The position numbers and the translations under genes were made by a program. 25,978 nt of DNA from positions 1-25,978 of the forward strand of contig JAPLWZ010000016.1 in assembly GCA_026396335.1 (NCBI GenBank). The letters run 5' to 3'. Positions within the stretch are counted from its first letter, which is position 1, and each line of letters opens with the position of its first letter. Source of the stretch: Microcaldota archaeon. Lineage in GTDB: Archaea > Micrarchaeota > Micrarchaeia > Anstonellales > Anstonellaceae. The notes beneath the pieces are model-generated. The model saw nothing but the letters and a program-made list of their open reading frames with translations, did not search any database and had not been told where the DNA came from. This document shows, one piece after another, positions 16,889-23,933 of this stretch.

Positions 16889-16906
16889 TCAAAAAAAGAA
16901 AAGAAA
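16889..16906 (-). terminator. T-rich terminator of the integrase gene
   Basis: Directly after the integrase stop the minus strand reads a pyrimidine tract with four-T and seven-T runs, followed by the strong inverted repeat at 16862-16887. Archaeal transcripts usually end at such T-tracts. Confidence 0.5.
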
Positions 16907-18103
16907 TTACTCCAGCAATTCCTTGTCCAGCCCCATTTCCAGCATTTTCTTCACGAGCAATGCCTTCACTTCTGGGTCCTGAATCAAAACGTTCATCATG
17001 CCGTTCGCCGCCTTGTTGGGGTCGTTGAGCACAAGCCGCTCATCGAAGGGGTTGCCGCACTTGCCACAGAAGGACTGTGTTGGGGAATTTCTCTCCTTGC
17101 AGCGGGAGCATATTTTGATGTCGAGTTTTGGCTCTTTTTCTATTGGCTTGTCCTTCATGGAATACATTTGAAGAAGTGTGGAATCAACGTCCCTGCCGGA
17201 CAAATGAACGTAAGTCGCAGCCATATCGCTGCCCTGCGTCCATCCAAAATATTCCTTCATTTGTGCTTCGGTCAATTTTGAAGCTAACGAGGTTGCTCGG
17301 CTGTGCCTGAACAGGTGAGGATAAATTCTCTTTTTTATGCCGCTTACCTTGCTTGCTCGCCTCAACATGGCGAGTATTGAGGGGTAGGAGCAGGGCACAG
17401 GTTTGTAGCGGGCAAGCCTCGCAGGCCATAAAGGGGCGTCAGGGTTGTCTTTGTCCGGGTGTTCCTGAAGCCATTGCCCCAACACCTGGGCACTTGCAAT
17501 TATCCTTACTCTCCTGCTGCCTGTCTTGCCATTGACAATGAGCACAACTCCGTAATTGTCGAACTGGACGTTCCTGAGCTTGAGATAGAGCAATTCACCT
17601 ATCCTGCATCCTGACTCGTATAATGCCAAAATAAGCGCCTTGTCGCGTGGATTTGTGGTGGAGTTGGCGAGCTTCTGCGTCTCCTCAATTGTCAGCAATT
17701 CCTCAGGCAGCTTGTGCGCCTTGTTGCCAATCTTTGGCTTGAGCCATTTGATTACTTTTGGAAAATCCTCGTCCTTGCCAAGAAGCCACTTGTAGAACAT
17801 TTTGAGGACGACTTTGAAGTCGTAACGGGTGTATTCCGAATAATTTTTGGCGTCAATTTCAGTAACCAGCCGGATTATGTCGGTCTTTGTCGCAGTCGAG
17901 AAATCCTTGTTGAGCCACTGCGCCAGAAAGCGCATGCAATACATGCATTTTACGACGCGAAGTTTGCCCGAGCCTTTCGCAAGTCTCATCCGTGCGAAGT
18001 TCTCAATCTGCTTTTTTGTTTTCGCTGCAAGGGATGAAGCCTTCAGTATGGCTATCGCTTTCTCGAAGTCGGTTTGCGATTTGTACATCACGTATTCGTT
18101 CAT
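16907..18103 (-). CDS. tyrosine recombinase/integrase with C-terminal zinc ribbon
   Basis: This site-specific recombinase is the likely agent of integration into tRNA-Leu. The 398-residue product has an N-terminal SAM-like core-binding region (about 10-110) and a catalytic domain with R167 (SGCRIGELL), K193 (NGKTGSRR), H263 and R266 (PHLFRHSRAT), W288 (FGWTQGS) and the nucleophile Y298 (ATYVHLSGRD), so the set is complete. A zinc ribbon follows with C332, C335, C346 and C349, common in archaeal chromosomal integrases. The start at 18103 was chosen because TATATATA at 18127-18134 is about 27 bp upstream, giving a leaderless message. An in-frame extension to 18148 would cross that TATA box. The gene is intact, so integration did not split it, unlike SSV-type integrases. 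Confidence 0.92.
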   Translation of the reverse strand: MNEYVMYKSQTDFEKAIAILKASSLAAKTKKQIENFARMRLAKGSGKLRVVKCMYCMRFLAQWLNKDFSTATKTDIIRLVTEIDAKNYSEYTRYDFKVVLKMFYKWLLGKDEDFPKVIKWLKPKIGNKAHKLPEELLTIEETQKLANSTTNPRDKALILALYESGCRIGELLYLKLRNVQFDNYGVVLIVNGKTGSRRVRIIASAQVLGQWLQEHPDKDNPDAPLWPARLARYKPVPCSYPSILAMLRRASKVSGIKKRIYPHLFRHSRATSLASKLTEAQMKEYFGWTQGSDMAATYVHLSGRDVDSTLLQMYSMKDKPIEKEPKLDIKICSRCKERNSPTQSFCGKCGNPFDERLVLNDPNKAANGMMNVLIQDPEVKALLVKKMLEMGLDKELLE

Positions 18104-18123
18104 GATCCCTGTCCTGCTTGACC

Positions 18124-18176
18124 TTCTATATATAGCTTGACGAGACACGCGACGAGGTGCGACTCAGGTGCGTGTC
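18124..18176 (-). promoter_or_regulatory. integrase promoter with adjacent inverted and direct repeats
   Basis: TATATATA (18127-18134) is the integrase TATA box. Immediately upstream of it lie the inverted repeat GACACGC (18144-18150) / GCGTGTC (18170-18176) and, within that, AGGTGCG twice at 18155 and 18166, 11 bp apart. This block sits between the TATA box and the attachment site and could be an operator or recombinase arm site. Confidence 0.5.
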
Positions 18177-18210
18177 GAGGTCCAGCGGTAGGACTAGTGC
18201 ATCATACAAG

Positions 18211-18223
18211 GTGCAGGGAGGGA
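18211..18223 (+). repeat. tRNA-proximal attachment-site repeat
   Basis: GTGCAGGGAGGGA overlaps the 3' end of tRNA-Leu (positions 62-73 of the tRNA plus one base) and matches 12897-12909 exactly. It is the proposed recombination core at the integrase end of the element. Confidence 0.7.
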
Positions 18224-18333
18224 GATTCGAACTCCCGAAGACCTAAGTCACCAGATTGCTTACTGCGCAATTGCAATTAAGCAAGAGCGGGATCTTGAGT
18301 CTGGCGCATTAAACCGGGCTCTGCCATCCCTGC
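18212..18333 (-). tRNA. tRNA-Leu(CAA) with a 37-nt intron
   Basis: On the minus strand the acceptor stem GCAGGGA pairs with TCCCTGC and is followed by discriminator A. A D-arm with G10-C25, C11-G24 and A12-T23, the anticodon stem CCAGA/TCTGG with loop CTCAAGA, a long variable arm (stem GAC/GTC) and the T-arm GGGAG-TTCGAAT-CTCCC are all present. The long variable arm, A73 and anticodon CAA (18295-18297) indicate leucine. The anticodon loop is split after G37 by an intron at 18257-18293, which contains its own stem TTGCTTA/TAAGCAA. CCA is not encoded. A TATA-like TAATATT lies about 26 bp upstream. A canonical bulge-helix-bulge was not worked out. Confidence 0.93.
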
Positions 18334-18362
18334 ATGAGAAATGAGAAGCAGAAGGAATATTA

Positions 18363-18407
18363 GGATGGCAGGTATTTCACGAAGTGAAATTTGACTGCCA
18401 TCCCTGC
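18363..18407. repeat. palindromic element carrying a copy of the tRNA-Leu 5' end
   Basis: The outer arms GGATGGCAG (18363-18371) and CTGCCATCC (18395-18403) enclose the inner arms ATTTCAC (18374-18380) and GTGAAAT (18384-18390). CTGCCATCCCTGC at 18395-18407 exactly repeats 18321-18333, the first 13 nt of the tRNA gene. It lies directly upstream of the tRNA TATA region, within the 119-bp gap between guaAA and the tRNA. Confidence 0.65.
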
Positions 18408-18452
18408 GTAAAACTAGGAGAAGGATCTGCGTTTAATGGTGGCGGAAATACA

Positions 18453-19019
18453 CTACTTTTTCACTATTTTCAAGAAGTTCGCGTATATTTCGCTTCCGTG
18501 CTCGCTGTACTCCACTTCAGGATGGAACAGGCAGCCGTAAACCGGGCGCGAGAGGGACTTGAATGCGTGGTTGGTGACATCCTTCGAGTGCGCGAGCACC
18601 TTGAAGCCGGGCGTGTCCACCACTTCGTCGTTGTGCGACGCCCATACGCTGAATTTGTCAGGCAGGCCTTCGAAAAGCTCGTCATGGTCGTCTATTATGA
18701 GCTCAACTTTTCCGTATTCGGGGCCTTTTGCAGGCTGCGCCTTGCCGCCGAAGTGCAAGCCAATGAACTGCTGCCCTGCGCAGATGCCCATTATTGGTCC
18801 CTGGAATTTTTCCAGGAACTTGCGCGAGTTTCCCGTCTGCTTTGTGTCGCCCAATCCAATCCTTATCGCGCCGCCTGAGAAGATGAGTGCGTCTGCTGAG
18901 AGAATGTTCTTTACAGGCGTAGTGACCGGAATTATTTGCGACTCCACGTCCAAGTACTTGAGAGTGCGGTGTATGCGGTGCGTCCACTGCGAGCCGAAAT
19001 CAACGATAAGGACTTTCAT
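18453..19019 (-). CDS. guaAA: GMP synthase, glutamine amidotransferase subunit
   Basis: It hydrolyses glutamine and passes ammonia to the ATP-pyrophosphatase subunit, which aminates XMP to GMP. The 188-residue class I amidotransferase has the nucleophile C80 in GICAGQQ and the catalytic pair H166/E168 in LFHPEVEYSEHG. It starts MKVLIVDFGSQWTHRIHR, with the family's conserved FGSQ. In most archaea the amidotransferase and synthetase are separate proteins, as here, whereas bacteria fuse them. The partner gene guaAB ends 28 bp upstream on the same strand, so the two form an operon. Confidence 0.95.
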   Translation of the reverse strand: MKVLIVDFGSQWTHRIHRTLKYLDVESQIIPVTTPVKNILSADALIFSGGAIRIGLGDTKQTGNSRKFLEKFQGPIMGICAGQQFIGLHFGGKAQPAKGPEYGKVELIIDDHDELFEGLPDKFSVWASHNDEVVDTPGFKVLAHSKDVTNHAFKSLSRPVYGCLFHPEVEYSEHGSEIYANFLKIVKK

Positions 19020-19047
19020 AAAAGAATCAGCCTGCGAAACCTTATGT

Positions 19048-20007
19048 TCATTCCCACTCGATTGTGCCGGGCGGCTTGCTTGTGGTGTCGTAAACCACGC
19101 GGTTCACGTGCTCTTTGAGTTCGCGCGTGATGCGTTCTGAAATCCGCTCAAGAACATCCGGAGGAATGCTGCTTGCCTTTGCAGTCATGCCGTCAAAGCT
19201 TTCCACTGCGCGAACTGCAACTGTGTAGCCGTATGCGCGCGCGTCGCCAAGCACGCCGACTGTTTTTATTGGGAGGAGCACTGCGAAGTACTGCCAGGGG
19301 ATTGTCATTTTTCCATCCTTTGCCGCGCGCTCGAGCTCCTCTTCTGTTATCGCGCATGCGGTCCTTACAATTTCTGCCTTTTCAGGAGTTATCTCGCCCA
19401 TTATGCGAACAGCAAGGCCAGGCCCGGGAAACGGCTGCCGGTTGTAAATGTCTTTTGGAAGCAAGAGCGCTTCGCCCACCTTCCTCACTTCGTCCTTGTA
19501 AAGTTCGCGAAGCGGCTCGCAGAGTTTCATGCCCATCTTCACAGGCAACCCGCCCACGTTGTGGTGAGACTTTATTGTTTCGCGCAAGCCGGAGCCTGAC
19601 TCGATCCAGTCGGGCGCAATTGTGCCCTGCACGAGGAATTTTGACTTTTCCTTTTTCGCCTCTATTTCGAATATGTGTATGAAGCGCTCGCCTATTATTT
19701 TGCGCTTTTTTTCAGGCTCAGATACTCCGCGGAGCGCGTAGAAGAAAAGTTTCGAGGCGTCAATCACTTTCACATCCACGCCAGCGCGCGCCATTGCCGC
19801 CTTTACCTGTTTTGCTTCGTCTTTTCTCATCAAGCCAGTATCAACAAATACCGCGGAGATGTTTTTCCCAAGCGCTTTGGCACAGAGTGCTGCCGCGACC
19901 GCAGAGTCGACTCCTCCAGATACTCCGATGATTGCATGCGACTTGCCGACCTGCGCCTTTATGTCGCGTACTGCCTCTGCAATGAACTTGTTTGCATCGA
20001 ATGGCAT
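19048..20007 (-). CDS. guaAB: GMP synthase, ATP-pyrophosphatase subunit
   Basis: It adenylates XMP and transfers ammonia from the amidotransferase subunit, giving GMP. The 319-residue product has the PP-loop SGGVDS at 30-35, the substrate segment QGTIAPDWIE, the QPFPGPGLAVRIMGE stretch and the typical GMP synthase C-terminus VYDTTSKPPGTIEWE. It lies 21 bp after the surface-protein gene at 20029-21147 and just before guaAA, so a shared transcript is likely. Confidence 0.95.
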   Translation of the reverse strand: MPFDANKFIAEAVRDIKAQVGKSHAIIGVSGGVDSAVAAALCAKALGKNISAVFVDTGLMRKDEAKQVKAAMARAGVDVKVIDASKLFFYALRGVSEPEKKRKIIGERFIHIFEIEAKKEKSKFLVQGTIAPDWIESGSGLRETIKSHHNVGGLPVKMGMKLCEPLRELYKDEVRKVGEALLLPKDIYNRQPFPGPGLAVRIMGEITPEKAEIVRTACAITEEELERAAKDGKMTIPWQYFAVLLPIKTVGVLGDARAYGYTVAVRAVESFDGMTAKASSIPPDVLERISERITRELKEHVNRVVYDTTSKPPGTIEWE

Positions 20008-20028
20008 ATTGTCACCGATCGTATAATT

Positions 20029-21147
20029 TTACTTTTTCTTGTGAGGAGCCGCTTTCTTGTGCGTTGCACCGTGCTGTTCGTGCTTGTGCGTTTCGGAGTG
20101 CGCGTGTTCTGGGTGTGTTTCGTGATGCGCGTGCTTTTTCTTTGCAAGCGCGGGCGCAATTGCTTTTACCCACACTATAAGTATCAGCAAACCAACCAGG
20201 AGCAAGATGAAGAACAGCGTGGCACCTGCGAGAATGACAGAACCACCTTGCTCATTTGGCTGCTGTGATGGCGCGGGGACTGGGAGCTGCGGAGTTACGG
20301 TTGGCACAGGAGTCGGCGCTGGCACCGGGGCTGGCGCCTGTTTGGGAAGAACTGCAGTAGAGGAAGAAAGCTTGCCATAAGTGAATACGTAAAGGCCGCT
20401 TTGCGCCGCGTTTATGCCCGCCTTGCCGCTTGAATCGGTGGGCGGGAGATTGATTTTGCCCGCTGGCGTATCCACAGCCACTATTTCACCTACTAATGGG
20501 GAGCCGCCCTTAGTAAGGGATATTTCAACGAATGATGATTGCTGCACCTGCGCGGGCGCAAAGAGCACTGGCTCGAGCTCTACTGGAACCGCAGTTGCAG
20601 ACATTTTTGCATTCACTTCAACGAATTCAGATAGGGGGAGGTATTCATGTGAAGATATTTTGTCATAACCAGGCGCCTCAAAAACAATGTCATATGCGCC
20701 GTCAGGGAGGCCGTAGAGCGAGAGCACATAGTAGCCGTTTGAGTCAGACGTTACTTTCTTTTGTACGCGATTATTTTGCATTGCGCTTATTGTTGCATTG
20801 GAAAAGTCAGTTGGCCCAATAATTTGCCCATATGCTGTCGCATAGGAAATCTGCTGGCGCTTGGTAAGTGTGACTGCAGTGTCGCCATTTACCTCAATGA
20901 GAGTCACCTGTTTCGGATAGAGGGTGCTTTTCAGGATGGCAAAATAGCTTCCGTTGCTAACGTTGAATTTCACTATTCCATCGTCGCCTGTCCTGCCAGC
21001 AGCTATTTCCACTCCACTCGTCTCAAGCGACACATTTGAGCCCACTGACAGTGTGTCCTGCGTCACCGTGACCTTGATTGAGAGCTGGTATGCGAAACTT
21101 GCCGCAAATAGCATGATTAGGGTCAGGATAACTAAAGAATTTTTCAC
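20029..21147 (-). CDS. secreted membrane-anchored beta-sandwich protein with a His-rich tail
   Basis: The 372-residue product has a signal peptide (MKNSLVILTLIMLFAASFA), then Ig-like and carboxypeptidase-regulatory-like units (VGSNVSLETSGVEIAAGRTG, SNGYYVLSLYGLPDGAYDIV), a Pro/Thr/Val stalk, one membrane helix (GATLFFILLLVGLLILIVWV) and a tail of about 36 residues with 11 histidines (for example HAHHETHPEHAHSETHKHE). With one helix after a cleaved signal peptide, the tail should be cytoplasmic. The GTG start at 21147 was preferred to one three codons earlier because AGGTGG lies just upstream and the N-terminus then matches the MKN starts of the other surface proteins. It may bind metal ions through the tail, which is inference only. 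Confidence 0.8.
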   Translation of the reverse strand: MKNSLVILTLIMLFAASFAYQLSIKVTVTQDTLSVGSNVSLETSGVEIAAGRTGDDGIVKFNVSNGSYFAILKSTLYPKQVTLIEVNGDTAVTLTKRQQISYATAYGQIIGPTDFSNATISAMQNNRVQKKVTSDSNGYYVLSLYGLPDGAYDIVFEAPGYDKISSHEYLPLSEFVEVNAKMSATAVPVELEPVLFAPAQVQQSSFVEISLTKGGSPLVGEIVAVDTPAGKINLPPTDSSGKAGINAAQSGLYVFTYGKLSSSTAVLPKQAPAPVPAPTPVPTVTPQLPVPAPSQQPNEQGGSVILAGATLFFILLLVGLLILIVWVKAIAPALAKKKHAHHETHPEHAHSETHKHEQHGATHKKAAPHKKK

Positions 21148-21189
21148 AGGCACCACCTGAAGGGCATTTCCATGCTACAAATAAAAACC
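21148..21189 (-). promoter_or_regulatory. promoter and ribosome-binding site of the His-tailed surface gene
   Basis: GTTTTTAT at 21181-21188 would place the start of transcription near 21157, followed by a short leader with AGGTGG five bases before the GTG. This suggests the surface gene and the GMP synthase genes behind it are transcribed separately from the prepilin genes upstream. Confidence 0.4.
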
Positions 21190-21847
21190 CTAGTTGTCAC
21201 GCCAGCAGAAAACTGCCGCTTTGCTGACTGTGCCTCCGCTATAGTATGGCACTGTAATAGCAAGGCTGTCCTTGCCAGCTGGTGCGGTGCTGGAGCAGCC
21301 TGAAGAAAGTGCCGCACCTGACGAAAAACACATGCCAGACATTGAGTGCATGTCATCCAACCTTGTTTGCAGGCTGCCGTCTGTAAAAGCCCCGGATTTC
21401 ACAAGCAGGAGCGTTGCATCCGAACAGAGGAAAAAGTCTGGCGCATTATTTTTCGGCTGGGAAAACGCTGGAAGCAATCGGAATTGCTGCCGCCCCTCTC
21501 TTTACCGAAACTTTTGCAAAATGGAATTTTCCCTGTGAAACAGCATCCGAAAGCATTGGCTGCATGAAAGCAGGCTGGATCTTGTTTTCATCAATTTCGC
21601 CAGGAAACACATAATTGTCCGGAGGGTCGCCGCCGGATTTTACTGCTGCATCGTTGAGAATGTAAGATGAAAGGCGAAGCGCTATGTTTGTTTTTGAAAC
21701 GTCTTTTGCGCCCTCTGCTGCAAATGACGCGGCTGAACTCGAAAGGAGCGAGAACATTGCGAAGGACAGCACCACCACCACAATTGCAAATGATGCGTCG
21801 ATTGAGAAAAACGCCCTCGTGCGCTTGTTTTTGTTTTCCTTATGCAT
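21190..21847 (-). CDS. prepilin-like secreted protein, frameshifted
   Basis: The first frame (21847-21446) gives a basic N-terminus and a pilin-like helix (AFFSIDASFAIVVVVLSFAM), then stops at TAA 21446-21448. The second frame (to 21190) continues with PDFFLCSDATLLLVKSG and a cysteine-containing C-terminus ending CWRDN. The stop lies directly after five A residues (21449-21453 on the minus strand). Removing one A joins the frames through FPAENNAPDFF, giving about 218 residues. This is probably a homopolymer sequencing error or a recent mutation, and slippage expression is also possible. The gene overlaps the previous prepilin gene by a few bases. SIDA in place of the usual Glu-containing motif marks a divergent pilin class. 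Confidence 0.65.
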
Positions 21848-22214
21848 CCGCACTCGCCCCCCCTGTTGAAGTTAGCCGGTCATCCGCGCCAATGCAGTTC
21901 CCGTAGAATACTGCCTCTGAAACAGGAATGCCGCCGCTGGCTTTGATTGCCCCCCTGCCAACTGCCATAGCAATGCCCTGCTTTTGCGGTGCATAAACAG
22001 ACGGGAGCGCAGAACAGGCAGTGTCAAGCGAAAGCGCAGTGTAGGAAAGTTTTGCCTGCTCTGCCGATGCATCGATGGATGATGTGAAGCCGCTGTTGAT
22101 GCTTTGCGCGTGAATGGTGAAAAGGGCGATTGCAGTGAGCAGCACTGAGAATGCAATGAGCGCTTCCAGTGAGCTTTGCCCGCACAGGGATTTTTTGCGA
22201 AGTGAATTGCTCAT
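21840..22214 (-). CDS. class III-type prepilin-like protein
   Basis: The 124-residue product has a basic leader MSNSLRKKSLCG followed by QSSLEALIAFSVLLTAIALF, matching the class III prepilin pattern with Gln at +1 and Glu at +5 and processing expected between G12 and Q13. The rest is a short extracellular domain with two cysteines (DTACSALP, FYGNCIGAD), possibly disulfide-bonded. Its ATG overlaps the TGA of the upstream gene in an ATGA junction, which indicates translational coupling. Confidence 0.75.
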   Translation of the reverse strand: MSNSLRKKSLCGQSSLEALIAFSVLLTAIALFTIHAQSINSGFTSSIDASAEQAKLSYTALSLDTACSALPSVYAPQKQGIAMAVGRGAIKASGGIPVSEAVFYGNCIGADDRLTSTGGASADA

Positions 22215-22822
22215 GCAAAACTCACCCCCAACTTATTCGGAAATACGGTAGCATAGCCGATGTTGCTTTCATGCGAGTAGATGGAAAAGCCGATATTGGA
22301 ATTTGGAATGTACAGCGGTGAGGATATGTCAAGCCGCAGGGCGGATATGTCTGCATGGAAGTAGCTCCTGCATTCCGCACTTGTGATATCGCTTGTGCCT
22401 TCGGGCTTTTCGGCGCGATGCAATTCGTTTTGCATTTTCCAAGATGATTTTTGCAAGGAAGAGCCATCAGAGTACCCGCACCAGAAGGCTATGCTCACGC
22501 CTTGCGATGAAAGTTCTTCCTGGAAAGCGTATGCATTTGCAAAAGCCGCGTCCTCAACGTATTTTTTTTCATCCACGCAGTCAATGCCAGTTTCATAGCA
22601 GCCGCTGACGGCGTTTATTGCCCGGACGCGTGTAAGCCCGGCTCTCGCGGCATCAGCGATGGAATCATAAAATGCGCTTTTGACGGCGAGTTCCTGCAGC
22701 TGAATGTAGCGATACTTTTGGTAAGACTGGTCCTGTGCAACGCTTGAAAGCTGCAATGCCGCTGCCACTATCGCAAGAAGAAAGACGGAAGATAGGACAA
22801 ATGCGAGAAAGCCCTGCTTCAT
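22211..22822 (-). CDS. prepilin-like membrane protein
   Basis: The 203-residue product has a very short basic leader MKQG and one N-terminal hydrophobic helix (FLAFVLSSVFLLAIVAAALQ). An extracellular domain follows with four cysteines (SGCYETGIDC, FWCGYS, SAECRS). The build is that of a type IV pilin or pseudopilin-like subunit, but no family was recognised with certainty. It begins 15 bp after the M42 peptidase stop and overlaps the next gene by four bases, so these genes are an operon. Confidence 0.65.
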   Translation of the reverse strand: MKQGFLAFVLSSVFLLAIVAAALQLSSVAQDQSYQKYRYIQLQELAVKSAFYDSIADAARAGLTRVRAINAVSGCYETGIDCVDEKKYVEDAAFANAYAFQEELSSQGVSIAFWCGYSDGSSLQKSSWKMQNELHRAEKPEGTSDITSAECRSYFHADISALRLDISSPLYIPNSNIGFSIYSHESNIGYATVFPNKLGVSFA

Positions 22823-22837
22823 AAATGTGAAGGATGC

Positions 22838-23878
22838 TCAGGCTATTTCCTCAATCAATTTCACCAGGTAGTTCGCGGTCCTTTCTATGTCATCAACAGA
22901 GCACACTGCCACGTTTGAGTGGATGTAGCGGGTCGGGACGCAGATTGCGATTGAAGGGATGCCTCCGCGCTCGCCGTAAACTGATGCAGCGTCTGTTGCG
23001 CCACCCTCTATTACTTCAAGCTGAGTTGGAATTTTGTGCTTCTTGGAAACGCTTATGCATGACTTTGTGAGCTGCGAGTCCGCGAAATTGCCGCGGCCCC
23101 CCGCCTCAACAATGCAGATCGCCGGCCCCTTGTTCAATTGTATGAGCGATTCGTCCTCGCTCATTTCAGGGTGGTCGCCAGCAATTGATGTGTCTACTGC
23201 TATGAATGATGCGGGTTCGAGGTTGTATGCTGCAATCATCGCGCCTTTTCCGAATGTGGATACTTCCTCTTGAGTGGTGCCGACAAGCACGACATTTCGG
23301 TTCTTCACGCGCTTTGCAATGTCAAGGAGCACGTAACAGCCAACGCGGTTGTCAAGCGCCTTTCCAGTAACCAATTTTCCATTCAGGATTTTTGTGGAAA
23401 GGTCAAATGCTATCGGGTCGCCGATTTTCACGCCCATCTTTTCCGCGTCCTTCTTGTTTTTCGCGCCTATGTCTATGAAGAGGGATTTGTTGTCTATTGC
23501 CATCTTCATGTCCTCTGCCTTTTGCATGTGGATTGGCTTGTTGCCAATTACGCCGTAAATCCTGCCTTTTTCCGTTTCGATGACCACGCGCTGGTTCACA
23601 AGCACCCTGTTGTCTATGCCGCCCACCTTTACGAAGCGCAGGAAGCCCTTGTCGTTTACAAACTTCACGAGCATGCCGATTTCGTCCATGTGCGCGCCTA
23701 GCATCATTGGCTTTTTCTTGCAGCCAGGTGCGCGGGCTATCACATTCCCGAACCTGTCGATTTCTGTTTTGTAGCCCGATTTCTTGAGTTCGGCTGCCAT
23801 GAGTTTCGCTATTTCTTCCTCATGCCCCGGAACGCCGAATGTTTCTGTCAGTTTGCAAAGTAAGTCCATGTCCACCAT
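22838..23878 (-). CDS. M42 family aminopeptidase / endoglucanase-type metallopeptidase (TET-like)
   Basis: This cytoplasmic dinuclear metallopeptidase trims peptides left by the proteasome, and family members form 12-subunit tetrahedral particles. The product of 346 residues has the metal ligands and catalytic residues expected: H63 and D65 in GAHMDEIGML, the bridging Asp in GKALDNRVGCYV, the catalytic Glu pair in GTTQEEVSTFG, an Asp in FIAVDTSIAGD and the C-terminal His in PTRYIHSNV. The ATG at 23878 was chosen because AGGGGTG lies six bases upstream. A GTG at 23887 would overlap that site, and the ATG at 23869 also agrees with the family. Its promoter is probably the TTTTTAAC before it, in the 55-bp gap to RNase Z. 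Confidence 0.93.
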   Translation of the reverse strand: MVDMDLLCKLTETFGVPGHEEEIAKLMAAELKKSGYKTEIDRFGNVIARAPGCKKKPMMLGAHMDEIGMLVKFVNDKGFLRFVKVGGIDNRVLVNQRVVIETEKGRIYGVIGNKPIHMQKAEDMKMAIDNKSLFIDIGAKNKKDAEKMGVKIGDPIAFDLSTKILNGKLVTGKALDNRVGCYVLLDIAKRVKNRNVVLVGTTQEEVSTFGKGAMIAAYNLEPASFIAVDTSIAGDHPEMSEDESLIQLNKGPAICIVEAGGRGNFADSQLTKSCISVSKKHKIPTQLEVIEGGATDAASVYGERGGIPSIAICVPTRYIHSNVAVCSVDDIERTANYLVKLIEEIA

Positions 23879-23933
23879 ATGATTCACCCCTGAATAGTAA
23901 GTAGGGAAACTCGCTTAAGGGTTAAAAACGTGC

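Larger units (their letters stand above)
16333..16906. other. repeat-rich non-coding region inside the element
   Basis: These 574 bp lie between the small membrane protein and the integrase 3' end and hold no convincing gene. Open frames here overlap in different frames, show no recognisable family and consist mostly of translated repeats. The region holds three repeat groups, listed separately, and ends with a T-rich tract on the minus strand behind the integrase. Confidence 0.7.
12897..18223. mobile_element. tRNA-Leu-integrated element carrying a type IIG R-M enzyme and a tyrosine integrase
   Basis: GTGCAGGGAGGGA occurs at 12897-12909 and again at 18211-18223. The second copy covers the last 12 nt of tRNA-Leu plus one flanking base. 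Between them lie a restriction-modification enzyme, a small membrane protein, a repeat-rich non-coding region and an integrase whose promoter end faces the tRNA. Intact tRNA at one end and a copy of its 3' end at the other is the standard product of integrase insertion into a tRNA gene. Removing 12897-18210 (5314 bp) would leave the tRNA directly downstream of, and convergent with, the gene at 11501-12886. The repeat is short for such elements. Confidence 0.72.

Noticed and set aside
16417..16982. Three overlapping plus-strand open frames of 80-115 codons in the element.
   Set aside because: They overlap in different frames, contain translated copies of the DNA repeats and have no family features. 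One of them also runs into the integrase gene.
18104..18148. N-terminal extension of the integrase.
   Set aside because: It would place the start codon beyond the TATATATA element that fits a leaderless start at 18103, and the extra residues look unlike the family.
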